From NCBI GenBank assembly GCA_029245955.1, contig JAQWOH010000043.1:186001-250000 (forward strand): DNA of 64,000 bases, in the 5' to 3' direction. How positions within the stretch are numbered: position 1 is the first letter of the stretch; every line of letters starts with the position of its first letter. Made by a program: the position numbers and the translations under genes. Shown piece by piece: positions 1 to 9,163 of the stretch. The notes below the pieces were generated by a model. It saw only the letters and a program-made list of their open reading frames with translations, was not told where the DNA came from and ran no database searches. Source of the stretch: Fuerstiella sp. (GTDB taxonomy: Bacteria > Planctomycetota > Planctomycetia > Planctomycetales > Planctomycetaceae).

Positions 1-2
1 TG

Positions 3-1967
3 GGTCTTGAACGAACGGCGGCCGTGCTGCAGGGCGTTGTGAGTAATTTCGAAAACGATGTGCTGAAACCTATGTGTCTGGCCGCGGGCGAAATTGTCGG
101 CGTAAAGTATCAGTTCGATGCGCCGTCAGGACGAGCCGTACGGCGAATCGCGGACCACGTTCGCGCGGCCACCTTCGCCATGCACGAAGGCGTCGTTCCC
201 GACAAGGAAAAAGAAAACTACGTCATTCGCCAGCTGGTGCGGCGAGCCCTGCTGGAAGGATATCTGCTGGGACACAAAGAACCCTTCCTCTACAAAGTCG
301 TTCCCGCCGTCGTCGATGTCATGAAAGGGGCTTACCCGGAAATCGCGGAAACGGTCGGAAGTGTGCAGAACAGCATGAAGGAAGAAGAAGAACAGTTCCT
401 GGGTACGATCGACCGAGGCCTCAGCCGATTCAATCGTTATGCCGACATTGCAGAATCGACTGTTGGCAAAGTCATCAGCGGCGATGATGCGTTTACACTG
501 CACACAGAAGATGGTTTTCTGATTGAACTGACCGAAGCCATCGCCCAGGACCGCAACCTTAGTGTCGACATGACTGCATTCAGGGAACGGATGAACGAAC
601 ACGAAGACATCAGCCGCGGCGGCAAGACCATTTCGGTCATGGCAGCCGGGCCTCTGGACTTGCTGCGCAAGGAACACGGCGACACAGAGTTTCTGGGCTA
701 CGATGCAACCACAGCCAACTGCAAGGTGGTCGGCCTGATCATCGCTGACCAGGCGGTCGCCTCAGTACCGGCGGACTTTTCCGGGCCGGTCGGCATCGTT
801 CTGGAACGTACACCTTTTTATGGTGAATCCGGCGGCCAGGTCGGTGACACAGGTCGCTTGTTCGCGGACGGCGTCGAGGTTCTGATTACCGACAGCCAGA
901 AATATCAGCAGACGCTGTTCGTTCTGGAAGGGCGCCTGCGCCAGGGCAGTCTTACCGTGGGCGATACTGTGACTGCCGAGGTCGACGAAACACGTCGCAA
1001 TGGCATTCGGCGAGCCCACTCGGCCACTCATGTTCTGCACCATGCTCTGCACGAGACAATCGGCGAAAATGCGACTCAGCGCGGATCGAAGGTTGAAGCA
1101 GACGCGCTACGGTTTGACTTCGCTCACAAACAGGCCCTGACGCCGGAGGAAATTCACCAGGTTGAAGACATCATCAATGCCCAGATCGTGAATGGATCAG
1201 ACGTCAAAACCGAGCTGTTGCCGATCAGGGAGGCACGCGAGCGCGGGGCGATGGCATTGTTCGGTGAAAAGTACCCGGACGAAGTGCGGGTCGTGACGAT
1301 GGGCGACTTTAGTGTTGAACTGTGCGGTGGCACGCATCTGACGAATACCGGACAGGTCGGATTATGCCGCATCACGTCAGAGGAGCCGGTCGCAAAAGGC
1401 GTTCGCCGCATCACCGCGGTCACGGGACCGAAAGCACTGCAAAAAAGTCGTGAAACAGATGAATTGATCGCTCAACTGCAGCGACAGTTGAAAACGAATA
1501 AGCCAGAAGACCTGCCTGTTCGTGTGGATGCGTTGCAGCTGCAGATGAAGGAGCTGAACAAACAACTGAGCGAACTTTCGAAAGCATCGGTATCCGACGC
1601 GATCGGTGACGTTGTTGCTGCGGCTGAAGATGTGGGCGGTGTAAAGGTCGTGGCACAGAAGCTGGAGAATGTCACGCGTGAATCGCTCCGCGATTTCGCC
1701 GATCAGTTACGCGATAAACACAGCCCCGTCGCTGTCGTTCTGGCCGCCGAAATCGACGGTAAAGTGGCCCTGATCGCAGCAGTCAGCAAACCACTGGTCA
1801 AAGAGAAAGGATTGAATGCAGGCCACGCCGTGAAAGCAGCTGCTCAGATTGCCGGTGGCGGTGGCGGCGGACGACCGGATATGGCAGAAGCCGGTGCCAG
1901 GTTAGTGGGCAGGATCGACGATGCTGTGGCCGCTGGTGCAGTCGTGTTCAAAGAACAGCTGTCGTAG
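3..1967 (+). CDS. alaS: Alanyl-tRNA synthetase, C-terminal part (5' end outside window)
   Basis: The reading frame is already open at base 3 and runs to a TAG at 1965-1967, so the start lies upstream of the window. The first residues (GLERTAAVLQGVVSN) match the end of the AlaRS aminoacylation core. Then come the tRNA-binding helices, the editing domain with its zinc-site HxxxH (SATHVLHHAL, about 1018-1050) and the CGGTH motif (about 1324-1338), a coiled-coil-like stretch, and the glycine-rich DHHA1 domain (GGGGGGRPDMAEAGA, about 1855-1900). The enzyme charges tRNA-Ala in the cytoplasm and clears mischarged Ser/Gly-tRNA-Ala. About 650 of an expected 870-880 residues are present. All the editing motifs look intact, so nothing suggests a broken gene. 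Confidence 0.97.
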   Translation, partial: GLERTAAVLQGVVSNFENDVLKPMCLAAGEIVGVKYQFDAPSGRAVRRIADHVRAATFAMHEGVVPDKEKENYVIRQLVRRALLEGYLLGHKEPFLYKVVPAVVDVMKGAYPEIAETVGSVQNSMKEEEEQFLGTIDRGLSRFNRYADIAESTVGKVISGDDAFTLHTEDGFLIELTEAIAQDRNLSVDMTAFRERMNEHEDISRGGKTISVMAAGPLDLLRKEHGDTEFLGYDATTANCKVVGLIIADQAVASVPADFSGPVGIVLERTPFYGESGGQVGDTGRLFADGVEVLITDSQKYQQTLFVLEGRLRQGSLTVGDTVTAEVDETRRNGIRRAHSATHVLHHALHETIGENATQRGSKVEADALRFDFAHKQALTPEEIHQVEDIINAQIVNGSDVKTELLPIREARERGAMALFGEKYPDEVRVVTMGDFSVELCGGTHLTNTGQVGLCRITSEEPVAKGVRRITAVTGPKALQKSRETDELIAQLQRQLKTNKPEDLPVRVDALQLQMKELNKQLSELSKASVSDAIGDVVAAAEDVGGVKVVAQKLENVTRESLRDFADQLRDKHSPVAVVLAAEIDGKVALIAAVSKPLVKEKGLNAGHAVKAAAQIAGGGGGGRPDMAEAGARLVGRIDDAVAAGAVVFKEQLS

Positions 1968-2120
1968 TCAGCGTTGCTCTTGCCGGCGAATCCTCGTGTG
2001 GAGACGCGGGTCCTGAGGCTGTAAGGTTTTGACATATCCAACGGGAGTAAGGTCACCAGGGACTTCTGGAACAGACTTTGACGCAGCGTCGTGCAAACGC
2101 AATTCAGATCGATGCGCAAG

Positions 2121-2157
2121 AAAAAGGTCGTCACGAAACCCGCATTTCGTGACGACC
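2121..2157 (-). terminator. Rho-independent terminator behind the secretin-like gene
   Basis: A perfect 13-bp inverted repeat (2126-2138 and 2145-2157) encloses a 6-base loop. On the minus strand it is followed directly by a T tract (complement of the A run at 2121-2125). It lies about 150 bases after the stop of the minus-strand gene ending at 2306. On the plus strand the hairpin is followed by GGACCCC, so it should act mainly on minus-strand transcripts. The remainder of 1968-2305 shows no convincing gene. Confidence 0.85.
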
Positions 2158-2305
2158 GGACCCCACAACTGCCACTTTAGAATCTAAAGAGCAGTGAGGA
2201 ACGACTCCGTAGAGAAGGCTGGTTCCCGCCCGGACAGACCGCACCTGTACCGGACGAGATCAACATCAGTCAGGTCCCGCAAGGCCCAACCGAAATCACC
2301 TTCGA

Positions 2306-5300
2306 TCAGAGCCCCGATGTTCCAAGGATCAGTTCTTCCTCCTCTTCATGGATGATGATTCGCGGAGTGACCATCAGCATCACACTTTCCGTTTCCCGGC
2401 CCACACCACTGTTCTTGAACAGTCGACTGACGTACGGAATCTTGTTTAGAATCGGCACGCCGGCCATATTTCGACCTTCACGCAGTCGCTTAATGCCTCC
2501 AAGAAGCACGGTGCCTCCATCAGGTACGCTGACTGTTGTCGACACACTGATCTGCTCCACAACCGGTTGCTGTACCGTCAACGTTCCACCACCCGCACCC
2601 TGCTGGCCCTGCTGGCCCTGCTGACCACCCTGGCCACCCTGGCCACCCTGGCCACCGCCGCCGATGCCGCCCTGACCAAACTGGCCACCACCGCCGCCGC
2701 CGCCGCCGAACTGCCCGCCGCCGCCACCCTGCTGCCCGCCGCCAATCGCACCGCCACCGGCACCGCCACTGGCAAAGGAGAAGGTAAAGACGTCGACAAT
2801 GTTGTTGAACTGAGGAGCCAGAGACAGTCGCACGAATCGTCGGTCTGCTGAGATCACAGCGACGACCGACAAGTTGATGCCTTCTGAGACAGGCTGGATG
2901 ATTGGCTGGAAGCCAACGGATCCCGTACCGACGACTGGAATCAGCCCGATCACAAACGGACGGGTCGTGGCGTCAGTAATCGTGGCAAACTGTCCGTTAA
3001 AAAGGGTGACCTTAGGAGCAAACAGGATGTTCGCCCGTTCATCCGCCTGGGCCGCCTGAATGAAGAAGAACGCTTCCAGATCGCTCAGAATTGCCATCCC
3101 GACCTGAATTCCGGCGTCCGGATTGAAGTTGCCGAAGTCAGGTACACCAAGTTCGAATGACCCCTGGCGAAACTGAATGTCATAGTCTTCCGTAAACGCA
3201 TCCGGACTGGCGAGTCCCACGGCCTGACCATTAAAGTCATCGCGAGGCGAATTTACACGCTGGATTGTGTCGAACAGGCCAGTGGCACCACCTTGCTGCC
3301 CCTGCTGACCCTGCTGACCACCACCGCCGCCGCCCTGCTGACCACCACGCAGGTCTCCCTGCTGGCCGCCTCCTCCTCCACCACCGCCCTGACCACCAGG
3401 AAACTGAAGTTGGCGAGAACCAAATGCCGGCACTCCGGGAGGATCACCCAGATTGTCCTGAATATTGAAGTCGAAGTCGACGCCGATTCGTTCGAAGAAT
3501 CTGTCCGTCACACTGACAAAGCGAACTTCGACGGTGACCTGTAGGTCCTGCAGTTTGCGTAACTGCCCCAGCAGATCAACGATCTGATCATGAACCGCCG
3601 GTGTCTGCCGAATCACCAGACTGAGCGTGTTCTCGTCACCCTCTGCGCGTCCCGCTCCGCCGTCAAGGTCCCACGTACCGGGCTCAACAGTTGTTGTGAT
3701 GAGATCGATGAGATTTGAAAAATCAATGCCGCGGTCGCTACCGCGTCCGGACGTTCCGTTACGACGAGGCATGCCATTGCTGCCGATGCCGACTGCCAGG
3801 TCGTCATTCACCTGAAACATCCCGCTGCCGGCGAAGTCATTGCCGCCCAACATCGAAGGATTATCAAATGCGCCGGGCGTCCGATCCAGACTCACCGGTA
3901 CAACAAGGTCGGCAACGTTGTAGACGATGGCATCGTACTTCGATTCTTTTTCGAGACGATTGGTAATCTTAAGCACTTCATTTTCGATGTCGTAAACAAG
4001 CCCGCCTGCCTGATCAAGCAGCAGGTTTAGTGCACTTCTCAACTGAATGCCGTCCACGTCGATACTCACAGCCTGGTTCGGCAGTAACCCGTCCGTTTCA
4101 ATAGCTCGCGTGTCGAGCGCAATGTTGATGCCGTGAGTCGTGGCGATATGGCGAATAATGTCAGTCAGCGGAACATCGTGGAAATGCAGTGAAATCGTTT
4201 CACGGAGGCTCTTTTCGATTCTGAGTTCGCTTTCCGTCCGATTGCGCGAGTCTGCACGACCGTACTTTGCACGGCGTTTCGTAAGCTCCTGCCAGCTTTT
4301 CCCCAGCGTATAGTCAGCCGCCGACGGAATCGCGGACAGTTCCACATCATTCATAACATCCAGAAAACCAGCCGCTTTCTTTTCCTTCAACTGTTCATTG
4401 AAGTCAATCTGACGTCGCAACTTGGCCTTCTCGACCATGATCACGGCCTGAGGCAGATTAGGATTCAGATCCCGAGCCTTCCTCGCAACAAGTTCTGCCT
4501 CCGGATATCGACGCTGTCGCATCAGATCGTTGTATTGTTCGTTCAGATCCACGAACTCCTGTTCGATCCGGATCTGATTGTCAATCTGTGCCTGAATCTC
4601 CTCCTTAACATTTCGATTTCGGTCTTCGTTGGCAATAATCGGTGCGCGTTGTTCGATGTACGTTCGAATGTTCCGCTGAGCTCGCTGAACATGACCGGCC
4701 AGTACGTTAAGAGATTCTTCCGGAAGGTCTGTCGCTTCCACAGTCGCAAGTGTTCGGTCCAGAATCTCCAGAGCCTCAGTCGCGTTCTGCTCTTTCAGCT
4801 TTTCTGCCCGAAAGACGGAATTCAAAACCTCAGTTTGCAAACGTTTGATTCGTACGTCCAGTTGATTCGCTGCAGTTTCCAGAGGATCTGTTTCTGCCAA
4901 CGGATCCAGTCCCGGGATTGTGACGGGCGGAGTCGTTTCATCCTTTGTTGTCGCACTGGATGTCAAAGCAACACCATCGTTTGCAGAGACCTGCTGCAGG
5001 ATCACCTGCAGCGTTTGACGTCGGTCGGCATCCAGTTGACCGGCATTGTTCCATGCCTGCATAAGAGCTTCCCGACCGGCAACCCGGTCACCACGCTGCA
5101 GCAGTGCGATTCCGTGCTGCATCGAGGCTTCCACGGACCTGCCTGTGGGATGAACAACAGGAGGCGATTCCGGGCGGGCAGAGTCGGCATAGGAAGTAAA
5201 TCCGTTTTCTCCGGCGAATGGATTAGAGGCCTGCTTAGGCGTCACATCGACGGGTCCTCGAGCTTCAGAATCCGTAAAACCAGAGGCGACCGCTTCGAAC

Positions 5301-6487
5301 GCCGGATCCGTTGTCGCGTCTTCCTGCAGTGGAGGAAACGGCTGTTCGCTCGCTGTGACCGAACCGAAGTCCGCCTGTGAGGAGAAATCCTGTCCGGCCA
5401 ATACCTGATTAACTTCCGATAAGACCAACGCTGGCCGATCATCCAGCAGCGACCAGGCAACATTCAGAGCCTGAGCCTGTTCTGCCTTATCACGTGCAGC
5501 GGCAAGTCGGCCCTGCAGCAAGTCCTTGCGTGCCTCGTCAACGAGACCACGAGCAGTTTTTTCCTCGGCGGAGACGATCACTCCACCGGCATCATTTTCC
5601 TGAAAGACGCTGGTTGGAGCGACGCCCGGCTGCGTGAGCTTAGCAATATCTTTCCTGACCAGCTGCGGACTGTCTTCAAACAGTCCGTATGATGCGTTCA
5701 ACGCTTCAGCCTGATTCACCAGTTCATTGGCTTCCTGCAGGCTGCCAGCGGCGATGGCTGTTCGCGCCTGTACAATCAGTGCACTTGCCTGCTGATAACT
5801 CTCCTCGGCAGGCTGTGGCGCACCGTCTGCGGCTCCATCTGCGGCAGGAACAGCGTCTGCAAAAAAGGTAGTGGTTCCTTCAGCACGATCAATCTGTGAC
5901 AGCAGGTGATCGGGGCGTTCGTCCCATAGTCCCCAGGACACCTTCAGCGTTCTGGCCTGCATCGCTCGCGTGCGGGCGACCGCTGTGTTCCCGGCGGCCA
6001 GTGCCTTTCGGGCCTCGCTCATCAGCTTCTGAGCGTGATGTTTGTTGATCAGTTCAATGCTGGCATCCTTGGGAAGCGGTTCTGTACCGTTTGTTGCCCC
6101 GAACGGATTGTCGCTGTCAGCTGTCACAGCTTCTGATTCTGCAGAATCAACGCTGGGCCATGCTGCTGAGCGTTCCAGATCCCAGGGGGTGTCAGTCCGA
6201 CCGACGTTCTCATCCAGTTCGGCGAGGAACTTCTGAGGTGTCTGTTCGCCGGGCTGCCAGCTGGCCGACAATGAGGCCGCTGTTTCGGCAAGCCTCCGAG
6301 CCTGACGCAGGTCCCCCTGTTCGGCGGACTGCCGGGCGTCGTTCATGAAACGCCTTGCAACCGATCCGAAACTGTCCGGAGACTCGGTTTGAGCTGACAG
6401 AACGCGTGAAGGGTCGCCGCCGCTGAAAAGATACAGCGAAGCGGCCATCACCGAAACGCACCCGATGAATCCAATGGCCTTATGCAC
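2306..6487 (-). CDS. Secretin-like (GspD/PilQ family) protein with N-terminal helical repeats
   Basis: Predicted outer-membrane secretin-type channel of about 1393 residues. The frame is open up to an ATG at 6553, but the GTG at 6487 has an AAGGAGA SD eight bases upstream and opens directly on a signal/anchor segment (HKAIGFIGCVSVMAASLYLF), so it is preferred. Residues about 50-365 hold four copies of a helical repeat of the pattern 'AR..A..A..L...W.L.D..P'. A coiled-coil-like stretch follows. An STN/secretin-N domain lies near 765-845. The C-terminal secretin signature (VPDGGTVLLGG ... VPILNKIPYVSRLF) lies near 1300-1380. Two Gly/Gln-rich inserts (about 1025-1065 and 1240-1300) interrupt the secretin part. 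Secretins are usually 500-800 residues, so this one is about twice as long. No other secretion genes are adjacent. The partner system is unknown. Confidence 0.9.
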   Translation of the reverse strand: MHKAIGFIGCVSVMAASLYLFSGGDPSRVLSAQTESPDSFGSVARRFMNDARQSAEQGDLRQARRLAETAASLSASWQPGEQTPQKFLAELDENVGRTDTPWDLERSAAWPSVDSAESEAVTADSDNPFGATNGTEPLPKDASIELINKHHAQKLMSEARKALAAGNTAVARTRAMQARTLKVSWGLWDERPDHLLSQIDRAEGTTTFFADAVPAADGAADGAPQPAEESYQQASALIVQARTAIAAGSLQEANELVNQAEALNASYGLFEDSPQLVRKDIAKLTQPGVAPTSVFQENDAGGVIVSAEEKTARGLVDEARKDLLQGRLAAARDKAEQAQALNVAWSLLDDRPALVLSEVNQVLAGQDFSSQADFGSVTASEQPFPPLQEDATTDPAFEAVASGFTDSEARGPVDVTPKQASNPFAGENGFTSYADSARPESPPVVHPTGRSVEASMQHGIALLQRGDRVAGREALMQAWNNAGQLDADRRQTLQVILQQVSANDGVALTSSATTKDETTPPVTIPGLDPLAETDPLETAANQLDVRIKRLQTEVLNSVFRAEKLKEQNATEALEILDRTLATVEATDLPEESLNVLAGHVQRAQRNIRTYIEQRAPIIANEDRNRNVKEEIQAQIDNQIRIEQEFVDLNEQYNDLMRQRRYPEAELVARKARDLNPNLPQAVIMVEKAKLRRQIDFNEQLKEKKAAGFLDVMNDVELSAIPSAADYTLGKSWQELTKRRAKYGRADSRNRTESELRIEKSLRETISLHFHDVPLTDIIRHIATTHGINIALDTRAIETDGLLPNQAVSIDVDGIQLRSALNLLLDQAGGLVYDIENEVLKITNRLEKESKYDAIVYNVADLVVPVSLDRTPGAFDNPSMLGGNDFAGSGMFQVNDDLAVGIGSNGMPRRNGTSGRGSDRGIDFSNLIDLITTTVEPGTWDLDGGAGRAEGDENTLSLVIRQTPAVHDQIVDLLGQLRKLQDLQVTVEVRFVSVTDRFFERIGVDFDFNIQDNLGDPPGVPAFGSRQLQFPGGQGGGGGGGGQQGDLRGGQQGGGGGGQQGQQGQQGGATGLFDTIQRVNSPRDDFNGQAVGLASPDAFTEDYDIQFRQGSFELGVPDFGNFNPDAGIQVGMAILSDLEAFFFIQAAQADERANILFAPKVTLFNGQFATITDATTRPFVIGLIPVVGTGSVGFQPIIQPVSEGINLSVVAVISADRRFVRLSLAPQFNNIVDVFTFSFASGGAGGGAIGGGQQGGGGGQFGGGGGGGGQFGQGGIGGGGQGGQGGQGGQQGQQGQQGAGGGTLTVQQPVVEQISVSTTVSVPDGGTVLLGGIKRLREGRNMAGVPILNKIPYVSRLFKNSGVGRETESVMLMVTPRIIIHEEEEELILGTSGL

Positions 6488-7034
6488 TTGGACGTTCTCC
6501 TTAAAACAGGCACAGCAGAATCGTCGTGATTTCTGCACACTGTCGGTCGCCATTCACAAACGAATGACGTGCTATCTGTGAAACTGAGGTAACTGACGTT
6601 TTGGTCGTATCTGACGAATCCCGGAGGACTCGCGGCAACACTACCGCACCATCCCGTAAACGTGACCAAATGGACGCGTAAGAATGGTGCGAGTGCGGTT
6701 GATAACCTGACGTTTCCATAAGCGTCAAGACGGCAAAAAGCATTGTGTTCGGTATTTTTTTCCCATTCGACGTGGCTGCCTGATCGTTCGGCACGGCCTG
6801 CCGATCAGACAATTCGCGAGCACGGGAATCGCCGGTGACGGTAAAACGGATGTCCGCAGGAACCGCCGAAAGCCGGGCGAAACAGGAGATAAAACCTGTG
6901 TTACCCACAGTCATCCTGTGCGTGAGGTACTGCCGCCGCAATCCACCTGGAAATGCGTTCACCCCCGACCATGGGGGCGTTTTGACGTATCAAAGACCGG
7001 CTCTCAACACGCAGCAACTCCAGAACGTTACTCG
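6488..7034. other. Intergenic region, no gene recognised
   Basis: About 550 bases lie between the preferred start of the secretin-like gene and the stop of the M50-like gene, both on the minus strand. The region should hold the secretin promoter. An imperfect inverted repeat (TGATCG...CGATCA, 6781-6807) lacks a T tract. Short open frames here have no recognisable product. Confidence 0.4.
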
Positions 7035-7625
7035 TCACTGAGCAGACGGGGAGAGCTCTGCCAGCAGTAATACCATCGCAGACAAAGAGATGACCGTCGC
7101 GACTGCCATTCGCAGTGTCACCGAAGATTCCGCAGCGAAAAATTCTGTGACTGAGCCCAGGCGATGCCAGATCATCAGCCCGCCTGAAATTGCTGTTGCC
7201 CCGAATGCAATCAGCATCCAGGTGGAGGCGCCACAACGCAGCATTTCACCGGCGTCACCGACAGTGTTCAGGGCACCGACAGTGTTCAGGGCACCGACCG
7301 AAATGTATGCCCCATTTACAATCAGACAGAAGCCAGCAAAGAATCTCAATATCTTTTCAACGCGGCAATGCTGCCCGATTGCCAGCAGCAACAGGGGCAG
7401 AAGTGCCCCCATAACTGGCCCCAGCCAGACCACGATAGCCGGAGACGGATTCGGCGAGACATCCGTTCGAGATATCGAAAGCGGATGCAAAACAATTCTC
7501 GTGACGGTGCCACCCGTCGCACACGCGCCAACAACATGGCCCAGTTCATGTACGACCATCATGCCATACCAGCATAGCCCCACAAGACAAACGGCAAATA
7601 CCAACTTTCGAGAACAGTGGGGCAT
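7035..7625 (-). CDS. M50-like membrane metallopeptidase family protein
   Basis: A 196-residue integral membrane protein. It begins with a hydrophobic segment that runs into HELGH (about residues 26-30), the zinc-binding motif of M50/site-2-type peptidases, followed by several further transmembrane segments. A second metal ligand of the NPDG type is not obvious, so catalytic activity is uncertain. The protein contains a perfect duplication (VGALNT twice) caused by an 18-bp tandem repeat in the DNA. It starts six bases after the stop of the upstream glutamylcyclotransferase-like gene, so the two are probably co-transcribed. Substrate unknown. Confidence 0.75.
   Translation of the reverse strand: MPHCSRKLVFAVCLVGLCWYGMMVVHELGHVVGACATGGTVTRIVLHPLSISRTDVSPNPSPAIVVWLGPVMGALLPLLLLAIGQHCRVEKILRFFAGFCLIVNGAYISVGALNTVGALNTVGDAGEMLRCGASTWMLIAFGATAISGGLMIWHRLGSVTEFFAAESSVTLRMAVATVISLSAMVLLLAELSPSAQ
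7261..7296. repeat. 18-bp tandem repeat, two perfect copies, inside the M50-like gene
   Basis: The unit ACAGTGTTCAGGGCACCG occurs at 7261-7278 and again at 7279-7296. The length is a multiple of three, so the frame is kept and six residues are duplicated. Confidence 0.95.
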
Positions 7626-7631
7626 GTTAAC

Positions 7632-8015
7632 TCAACTGAAACAATCTGTACCAGACCATGCCGATCCACAGTCCACAAGTCCTGACGTTGGTGCGGCATA
7701 GAACCAGGCGAACGCCCCGGAAGCATCAAACGGTGGACACAGATGCACCGAATCACGGACGTACAGCCCCTCTTCCACGCCCTCGGCTTCATCCAGTTTT
7801 AACAGGCATTCCTGGTCAACACGGAACACTTCACCCTTGACAGATCGGCCATCGACCGCCACCGTCACCATGGCCGGATAAGAGCCGCAATCGTACAGAC
7901 GATAAAGTGGCTGCGTTGACGCTGTCGCAACGAATTCCTGCTGTGCAAGTAAACGGCCAAGCGCAAACCCCCGCTTCAGTGAGCCGTAAACAAAAATCAG
8001 CAACCGGTTGTCCAA
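7632..8015 (-). CDS. Gamma-glutamylcyclotransferase-like (AIG2/GGCT) protein
   Basis: A 127-residue protein of the GGCT/AIG2 fold. It shows the N-terminal signature FVYGSLKRG (residues about 8-16), the 'YRLYDCGSYPAMV' strand, and KGEVFRVDQECLLKLDEAEGVEEGLY, which carries the acidic region where the catalytic Glu of the family lies. Such proteins release 5-oxoproline from gamma-glutamyl compounds or act on gamma-glutamylamines; the exact substrate cannot be told. The start is a TTG with an AAGGAAG SD nine bases upstream. It is transcribed divergently from the thioesterase gene, with only 32 bases between the starts, and is followed six bases later by the M50-like gene. Confidence 0.82.
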   Translation of the reverse strand: MDNRLLIFVYGSLKRGFALGRLLAQQEFVATASTQPLYRLYDCGSYPAMVTVAVDGRSVKGEVFRVDQECLLKLDEAEGVEEGLYVRDSVHLCPPFDASGAFAWFYAAPTSGLVDCGSAWSGTDCFS

Positions 8016-8047
8016 AGGTGTCTGCTTCCTTTCAAAGGTCAGGACTA

Positions 8048-8455
8048 TTGTCCGAAAATATTCAGGAACACTCCATCAAAATCAGGGTCCGTTACAGTGA
8101 AACCGACGCTATGGGACTGCTGCATCATTCGAACTACTTAACGTATTTCGAGGTCGGTCGCACTGAGCTCTTCCGCACTCAGGGCGGCAACTACAGAAAA
8201 ATGGAAGAGCTTGGTCTGTTCTTTGTTGTCGCGCGCGTGGACGTGAAATTCAAGAGTCCCGCCCGATATGACGACCTGCTGACGGTACGAACGCGGATCG
8301 TCCGGCAGACACCCGCGAAACTGGAACACCACTACGAATTGTGGCGTGAGAATCAGCTGTTGTGTCAGGCCGACTCGGTGATTGCGTGCGTTGATGCAGA
8401 CGGAGTTGTCCAGCGAATACCCAAAGATATTGTTCAAAAAACGTCTGACGAGTAA
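8048..8455 (+). CDS. Hotdog-fold acyl-CoA thioesterase (YbgC/4HBT family)
   Basis: Predicted cytoplasmic thioesterase. The motif RVRYSETDAMGLLHHSNYLTYFEVGRTE holds the Asp (TDAMG) and HxNY elements of the YbgC/4-hydroxybenzoyl-CoA thioesterase family. The rest (DVKFKSPARYDDLL...) follows the hotdog pattern. The frame is open further upstream to 7907, but that part overlaps the divergent glutamylcyclotransferase-like gene and does not look like family sequence. TTG at 8048 has AAAGGT eight bases upstream and gives 135 residues, the usual size. There is no Tol-Pal gene next to it, so a role in envelope biology is not supported by context. Confidence 0.85.
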   Translation: MSENIQEHSIKIRVRYSETDAMGLLHHSNYLTYFEVGRTELFRTQGGNYRKMEELGLFFVVARVDVKFKSPARYDDLLTVRTRIVRQTPAKLEHHYELWRENQLLCQADSVIACVDADGVVQRIPKDIVQKTSDE

Positions 8456-8624
8456 ATTCTGGCATTACAGGCATTTTGGATGGAATATTTTAATTATTCA
8501 GGGTAGGTTGTGGCTGACTAGCATTTCGGCGGAGCAGACACGTGCCTGCTTCGCACCGGCCTTCTGACATTGGTGTTGGAAAATCCGGGGTTTTGATATT
8601 CGTTCAACAATAAGGACAACTTAA

Positions 8625-8969
8625 ATGCGACATCTAATTCTGCTTGCCATCGGTGCTGTGTTGATGATGACGCCCGCCGCGGAAGCTAAACGACGGTGCT
8701 GTTTCCGCACTGCATCCTGCGGCAAGGCAGTTGAGGCGACCTGCTGTTCGCAAGCTGACTGCGAAACAAAAACGTCGTGCTGCAAGAAAGTACGTTGCAA
8801 GAAAGTACGTTGTAGGAAAAGCAGCAGCTGTGATTCCTGCGGTTCAGCTGGTTGTGGCGCCTCTTCTGAGCCTTCTCCGGCGGAAGAAGCTCCAGCTGCG
8901 GAAGATGCACCAGCTCCGCCTGCAGAAGATGCACCAGCTCCACCTGCGGAAAGTGCACCAAAAGCATAA
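8625..8969 (+). CDS. Small secreted Cys-rich protein
   Basis: A 114-residue protein with a clear signal peptide (MRHLILLAIGAVLMMTPAAEA), a basic Cys-rich middle with about 15 cysteines, several as CC pairs, and a Pro/Ala/Glu tail. The DNA shows two sets of in-frame tandem repeats: a 15-bp unit twice (8781-8810) giving KKVRC copies, and a 24-bp unit about 2.5 times (8898-8960) giving AEDAPAPP copies. SD AAGGA lies nine bases before the ATG. The cysteines suggest disulfide cross-linking or metal binding outside the cytoplasm, but no function is known. It stands alone between plus-strand neighbours. Confidence 0.75.
   Translation: MRHLILLAIGAVLMMTPAAEAKRRCCFRTASCGKAVEATCCSQADCETKTSCCKKVRCKKVRCRKSSSCDSCGSAGCGASSEPSPAEEAPAAEDAPAPPAEDAPAPPAESAPKA
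8781..8960. repeat. Two sets of short in-frame tandem repeats in the Cys-rich protein gene
   Basis: A 15-bp unit (TGCAAGAAAGTACGT) is repeated exactly at 8781-8795 and 8796-8810. A 24-bp unit occupies 8898-8921 and 8922-8945, with a partial third copy to 8960. All keep the reading frame. Confidence 0.85.
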
Positions 8970-9163
8970 TCCTCTGACTGGATTGTGCAGTATTTAATAA
9001 GCGCGTGATACGGGCGGCAGAAATGTCGCCTGTTTTCGTGCGCAGTCGCAATACCGACCACCGAACCGGGAAGCAAAAGGAATATTCCCAAACTCAGACA
9101 GCGAATGCTTGTTTTCAGGGCGCATACGCGACCGTGCGGTAGAATTGCCGGACCTCCGGTTTC

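Noticed and set aside
4535..5380. 281-codon plus-strand frame
   Set aside because: Antisense to the secretin-like gene; its sequence is a mirror of the real gene's codon pattern and shows no motif or SD.
6781..6807. Inverted repeat TGATCG...CGATCA as a regulatory site
   Set aside because: Imperfect with a bulge, and no independent sign of a binding site or terminator.
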